A stretch of DNA of 64,000 nt, taken from the NCBI GenBank assembly GCA_003254925.1, contig QANZ01045900.1, positions 3,665 to 67,664 of the forward strand. The letters run 5' to 3'. A program made the position numbers and the translations under genes. The notes beneath the pieces are model-generated. The model worked only from the letters and a program-made list of their open reading frames with translations, ran no database searches and was not told where the DNA came from. The stretch comes from Chamaecrista fasciculata. Its lineage: Eukaryota; Streptophyta; Magnoliopsida; Fabales; Fabaceae. This document shows, piece after piece, positions 60,615 through 64,000 of this stretch. The stretch's first letter is position 1; every line of letters begins with the position of its first letter.

Positions 60615-61151
60615 GGTTAAAGGGTCAATTTAGTCCTAAATGTATGTCTTAATGTTTATTTTGGTCCATTATGTTTCAAAATGTTCAAATTGGTACTAAA
60701 TATTTGCAAAATGTTTCATTTTGGTCCCAACTATTGAATATGACTTGTTTCACATTCAAACATGACGAGTTTAGAGATACGTATTGTTCTCGAAGAGTAC
60801 TTTCTCTATCTAGTTGGAGCCGTCAGCAAATGACGTCAAATTGGTTCTAAATGTAGACCTTTCGTTTTATGATCAAACAAGTAAAGTTGATTATATCTCT
60901 CTCGTTTCAAATTCAAATGCGACGAATTTAGAACTACGAATTCCTCTTAACAAGTAATTTGAAATTGAAATGAGAGACGAGAGAAATATGACCAAATTCA
61001 ATAATTTGGGACCAAAATAAAACATTTTACCAATATTTAGGACCGAAATGAATCATTTTGCCAACATTTAAGACCAATTTGAACATTTTGAAACATAATA
61101 GACCAAAATAAACATTAGAGCATACATGTAGAACCAAAATAAATCTTTACC
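60615..61151. mobile_element. Foldback MITE family A, copy 3 (9-bp TSD, 8/9)
   Basis: Starts GGTTAAAGGGTCAATTTAG and ends ATAAATCTTTACC. It is flanked by TGTAAAAAA (60606-60614) and TATAAAAAA (61152-61160), an 8 of 9 match. 537 bp, almost the same length as copy 1 (534 bp), with the same interior motifs. Confidence 0.85.
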
Positions 61152-61705
61152 TATAAAAAAAAAAAAAAANGAAATTGTTACCAAAAAAAATTGAGAGAGA
61201 AACAATTTTTAAAAAAAATAATTATTCTTTAAATATACTAAAATTATAAAAAAATAATTTAATTATTTTTTCTTTAAACTTATATTATTTAAACACTTTT
61301 TTTTCTGTAGAAGTTTCCTTGTATATATCAATTATATTATAAAAATCATATTAGAGTGGATAGTTTGACCGATTCAATCATTTTAATAGCTGAATTAGAA
61401 ATAGCCGAATAAAATTTCTCAAATTAGATTGGACCGGTAAATCTTTAGAGAATTGTCTGATTCAATTAAAATATTAAATATTCTATTTTGACCCCTCATA
61501 TATTAGTACTTTTTCTAATTTATCACTCAAAATGTTTCTTTTCTCAATTTAGTCTCTAAAATTTTCTTTTCTTCTCTATTTAATCTCTCAAAAATTGTAT
61601 TATTGTCAATATTAATCCTTTTATATAAATAATTTATATAGAAAGATTGATATTGACAATAAAAAAAATTTAAAGTAATTAATAATTATTGTTTATTATA
61701 TATCA
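61152..61705. repeat. Diverged repeat sequence around family I
   Basis: AT-rich, with an N at 61170 after poly-A. The part 61360-61480 has ACCGATTCAATC / GGACCGGTAAATC words. With CGTTCAACCGTATATTG at about 62310-62350 beyond family I, it suggests an old ACCGGTT-type MITE into which family I inserted. Confidence 0.4.
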
Positions 61706-62296
61706 GGCGAAAGTCCTATTTTGGTCCCTCAGTTATGCTCAATGTTCTAAATTTGTCCCTCAATTATTTTTTATTCCATATTGGTCCCTCAGTTTTCCAA
61801 AATTGGCATCGTTGGTCCCTCAAACGTTTTTCATCTATTTTTCTGCTAAAAAAGAAAAAAAATAAACTTTCATCCCCCAAAAATTTTATTTTATTACATT
61901 AAGGTCTTTCTCTTTTTATAATAGGATCAAAACGTAAAAAAAAAAAGAAATAAATGAAGATTTTAACTGAATTTGCCCAAAAACACAATTGTCTCTCACT
62001 AGAGAGAGAGAGAGGTTGTGTTTTTGGGGAAATTGAGTTAAAATCTAAATTCATTTCCTTTTCTTACATTTTGATCCTATTGTAAAAGAAAATGACCTTA
62101 ATATAAGAAAATAAAACTTTTGGGGGATGAAAGTTTATTTATTTATTTATTTTAACAAAAAAATGGATGGAAAACGTTTGAGGGACCAACTGTGCCAAGT
62201 TTTAAAAAACTGATGGACCAATATGGATCGAAAAATAACAGAGGAATCAATTTAGAATATCAAGCATAACTAAAAGACTAAAATAGAACTTTCGAC
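61706..62296. mobile_element. Foldback MITE family I (long hairpin, perfect 9-bp TSD)
   Basis: Flanked by identical TATATATCA at 61697-61705 and 62297-62305. The arms are complementary over nearly their full length of about 280 bp: GGCGAAAGTCCTATTTTGG with CTAAAATAGAACTTTCGAC, GGGACCAAC words, and CAAAAACACAA with TTGTGTTTTTG around a centre of AGAGAGAG near 62005. A transcript would fold into a long double-stranded RNA. Non-coding. Confidence 0.9.
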
Positions 62297-62305
62297 TATA
62301 TATCA

Positions 62306-64000
62306 TCCCGTTCAACCGTATATTGACTTGGTCGATTAAATTGATCAAATCATGAATAGAAATTTTTTTAATTCATTTAATGATTAATTCTAACAATATT
62401 AATATGTACGATAAAAAAGAAAGAAAAAATAAGAGAAGAAAAAAGAATGTTGACGAGGATCTTATATAGTCTTGTACTCTTGTTGGAATTAATTTGTAGG
62501 ACAGGACACGTCAAATTCTTGTAAGTTAAAATTAAGAAATTAAAGTGGAAAAGCTTGGCGTTATTAACAAATCTTGTTAGAAAAGTCAATTGTTGAGTTA
62601 CTTATTAGTCGCTATCCTAAGTTGCGTAGTACATTGTACAAAGCAAATGGTATATTAATTAGTAGCACAGAACCAAATCAATAAAGATCAAACCCATGGA
62701 TTGCCCCACATGACCATTATCAAGTAACTATGCATGGAATTAGTTTCCTATTCCATATATAAACTAATTCAATCCATCCATATTCTTATATTGATTTCTT
62801 AAATACATAAAAGAACATTCACTTAATTTCTACGAATGGGAGAAGGGTTGATCAATAATAAAATTTTATTCATTTGACTAATAGATTAGTCTTAAATCTT
62901 TAGATTCATTAAATCTCACTCCATTAAAATATTTACAAGTCAATAAATAAAATAGTTATTGATAAATCAAGTTTTAGTCCTCGAGTTTTATCTGGTTTAC
63001 TAGGAGGAAACCTATAAACCACAGGGGGAGACCCCTGTGATTCACCTCCAAAACTCAAGTTAGTATTGATCAAGGTGAATAATTCTCTGAGAGAGAAATA
63101 GTGAACGTACTTTTTTTTAGGGTTTAAATAGTGTACTTATATATTTGAGAGAAGGTCCCTGTAAGGAGATCTTCCCAAATCATGGGAGAGATCTTCCTTG
63201 ATTTTAGAAGAGATATCTTTCCGTAATAGTTAGGGAAATCAAGCACCTTGATTTAGGAAGAGATATCCTCCCCGCGATATTGGAGGAGAATCACAGCCTT
63301 TAGAGAATCACCAATCCCTGATCACAACGTATCACCAATCCCTAATCACAACATTCCCGGATCACAACGTATCTTTAACAGATACTTTCGATTCCGACTT
63401 TATAGACACCCTCGGGAGTTGTCACCTGCCTCCCAAGGATGATGCCTTCATGGTGGTTGCTCAACATCGGCGCCGTTGGACGTTCGCTCCTTTGCGGGTT
63501 TATATTATCAGTTATCATTAGTGATGTGAATACTTTGATTATAAAAAAAAAAAAAACAAATATTTGTATGTATGTTCACCTCTAATATTTATTCAAATGA
63601 GGGTATAAATTCATCTATTTCTCTATTTTCACAGCAGTCACGCCGCAACCCCAAAGGAGATGCTTCACCTAAGACTTACAAATTTTGATTCAAATTAAGC
63701 AACAATCAATTATGGAGATCTCCAACAAAGGAGATGCCTCTAGAGTAATACTTTTGTGGATTGCATTATTATATCTTACTTATCTGTTTTGAATTTAGTT
63801 TTTTTTGGTGTATATGTATATATATCCTGTTGTCTCTCTTGGCTGTTAGGATCGGGATTAGATTAGTTTATTCTTGTTGATAAACCTCTCTCATGTAGAT
63901 CTCAAGATCCAAGTCTACCCCTTGGGCATCCCTCTTGTGTATCTATCTAATTTGTATCAAAATTTGGTATTTGCCTAGAGTTTATTCTTGGATAATCTAC
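62306..64000. other. Unresolved, probably TE-derived sequence
   Basis: No gene recognised. Between about 62970 and 63510 the composition is less AT-rich, with repeated words (GGGAGAGATCTTCC, AAGAGATATCCTCC, GATCACAACGTATC) and GGCGCCGTTGGA near 63469. The last is only loosely like the tRNA-derived primer-binding sites of some plant LTR retrotransposons. No LTR pair or protein domain is visible, so this is a weak suggestion. Confidence 0.3.

Noticed and set aside
1..64000. A functional cluster linking the seven genes
   Set aside because: Their roles, strands and spacing are unrelated; this is ordinary plant gene order separated by transposable elements.

Overview
This is a 64 kb piece of AT-rich nuclear DNA from a flowering plant, most likely a eudicot. 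The evidence is intron-rich genes with GT-AG junctions, organelle-targeted proteins of plant-only families (galacturonokinase, OSB, ACHT thioredoxin), and a dense load of plant-type MITEs, SINEs, Helitrons and LINE debris. I could not settle the genus. The sequence has one 466-base N gap (26860-27325) and single Ns at 17535, 19628 and 61170, so it is a draft scaffold.

Seven intact protein genes can be spliced in frame from the sequence. They are galacturonokinase (3631-12609, +, 14 coding exons, 432 aa), a class I HKT sodium transporter (20614-24718, +, 3 exons, 596 aa), a secretory phospholipase A2-alpha (28260-29257, +, 4 exons, 147 aa), an organellar single-stranded-DNA-binding OSB protein (34152-30047, -, 7 exons, 421 aa), an ABCI17-type soluble ABC ATPase (37476-39383, +, 4 coding exons including a 10-nt first one, 264 aa), a chloroplast ACHT/thioredoxin-like 2 protein (42428-46743, +, 4 exons, 230 aa) and an intronless cytidine deaminase (52265-51408, -, 285 aa). 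One more gene, a PRA1 family F protein at 47385-47972, carries two compensating frameshifts and looks like a recent pseudogene. The genes are functionally unrelated (cell-wall sugar salvage, ion transport, lipid signalling, organelle DNA maintenance, transport ATPase, chloroplast redox, pyrimidine salvage); nothing suggests a cluster or operon.

The rest is mostly transposable elements. The dominant class is foldback (long inverted repeat) elements of 300-600 bp whose arms read as 'GGTCAAA..TTTGGTCC'. For seven of these I can read 9-bp target-site duplications, six perfect and one 8/9, which places them with Mutator-like (MULE) MITEs. I also see three hAT-type MITEs with 8-bp duplications, a Stowaway MITE with TA duplication, four short Helitrons (one apparently nested in another), a tRNA-derived SINE on + and three related SINE-like pieces on -, a 547-bp retroposed insertion with a 16-bp target duplication, a decayed LINE 3' end, a GC-rich minisatellite, and several microsatellites. 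From about 53 kb to the end there is no recognisable gene.

I found no evidence of a new multi-gene system. The most informative observations are the multi-family 9-bp foldback swarm, the nested Helitrons, the 10-residue repeat inside the OSB protein linker, the 10-nt coding exon of ABCI17, a template-switch-like palindrome in an OSB intron, and the broken PRA1 gene.
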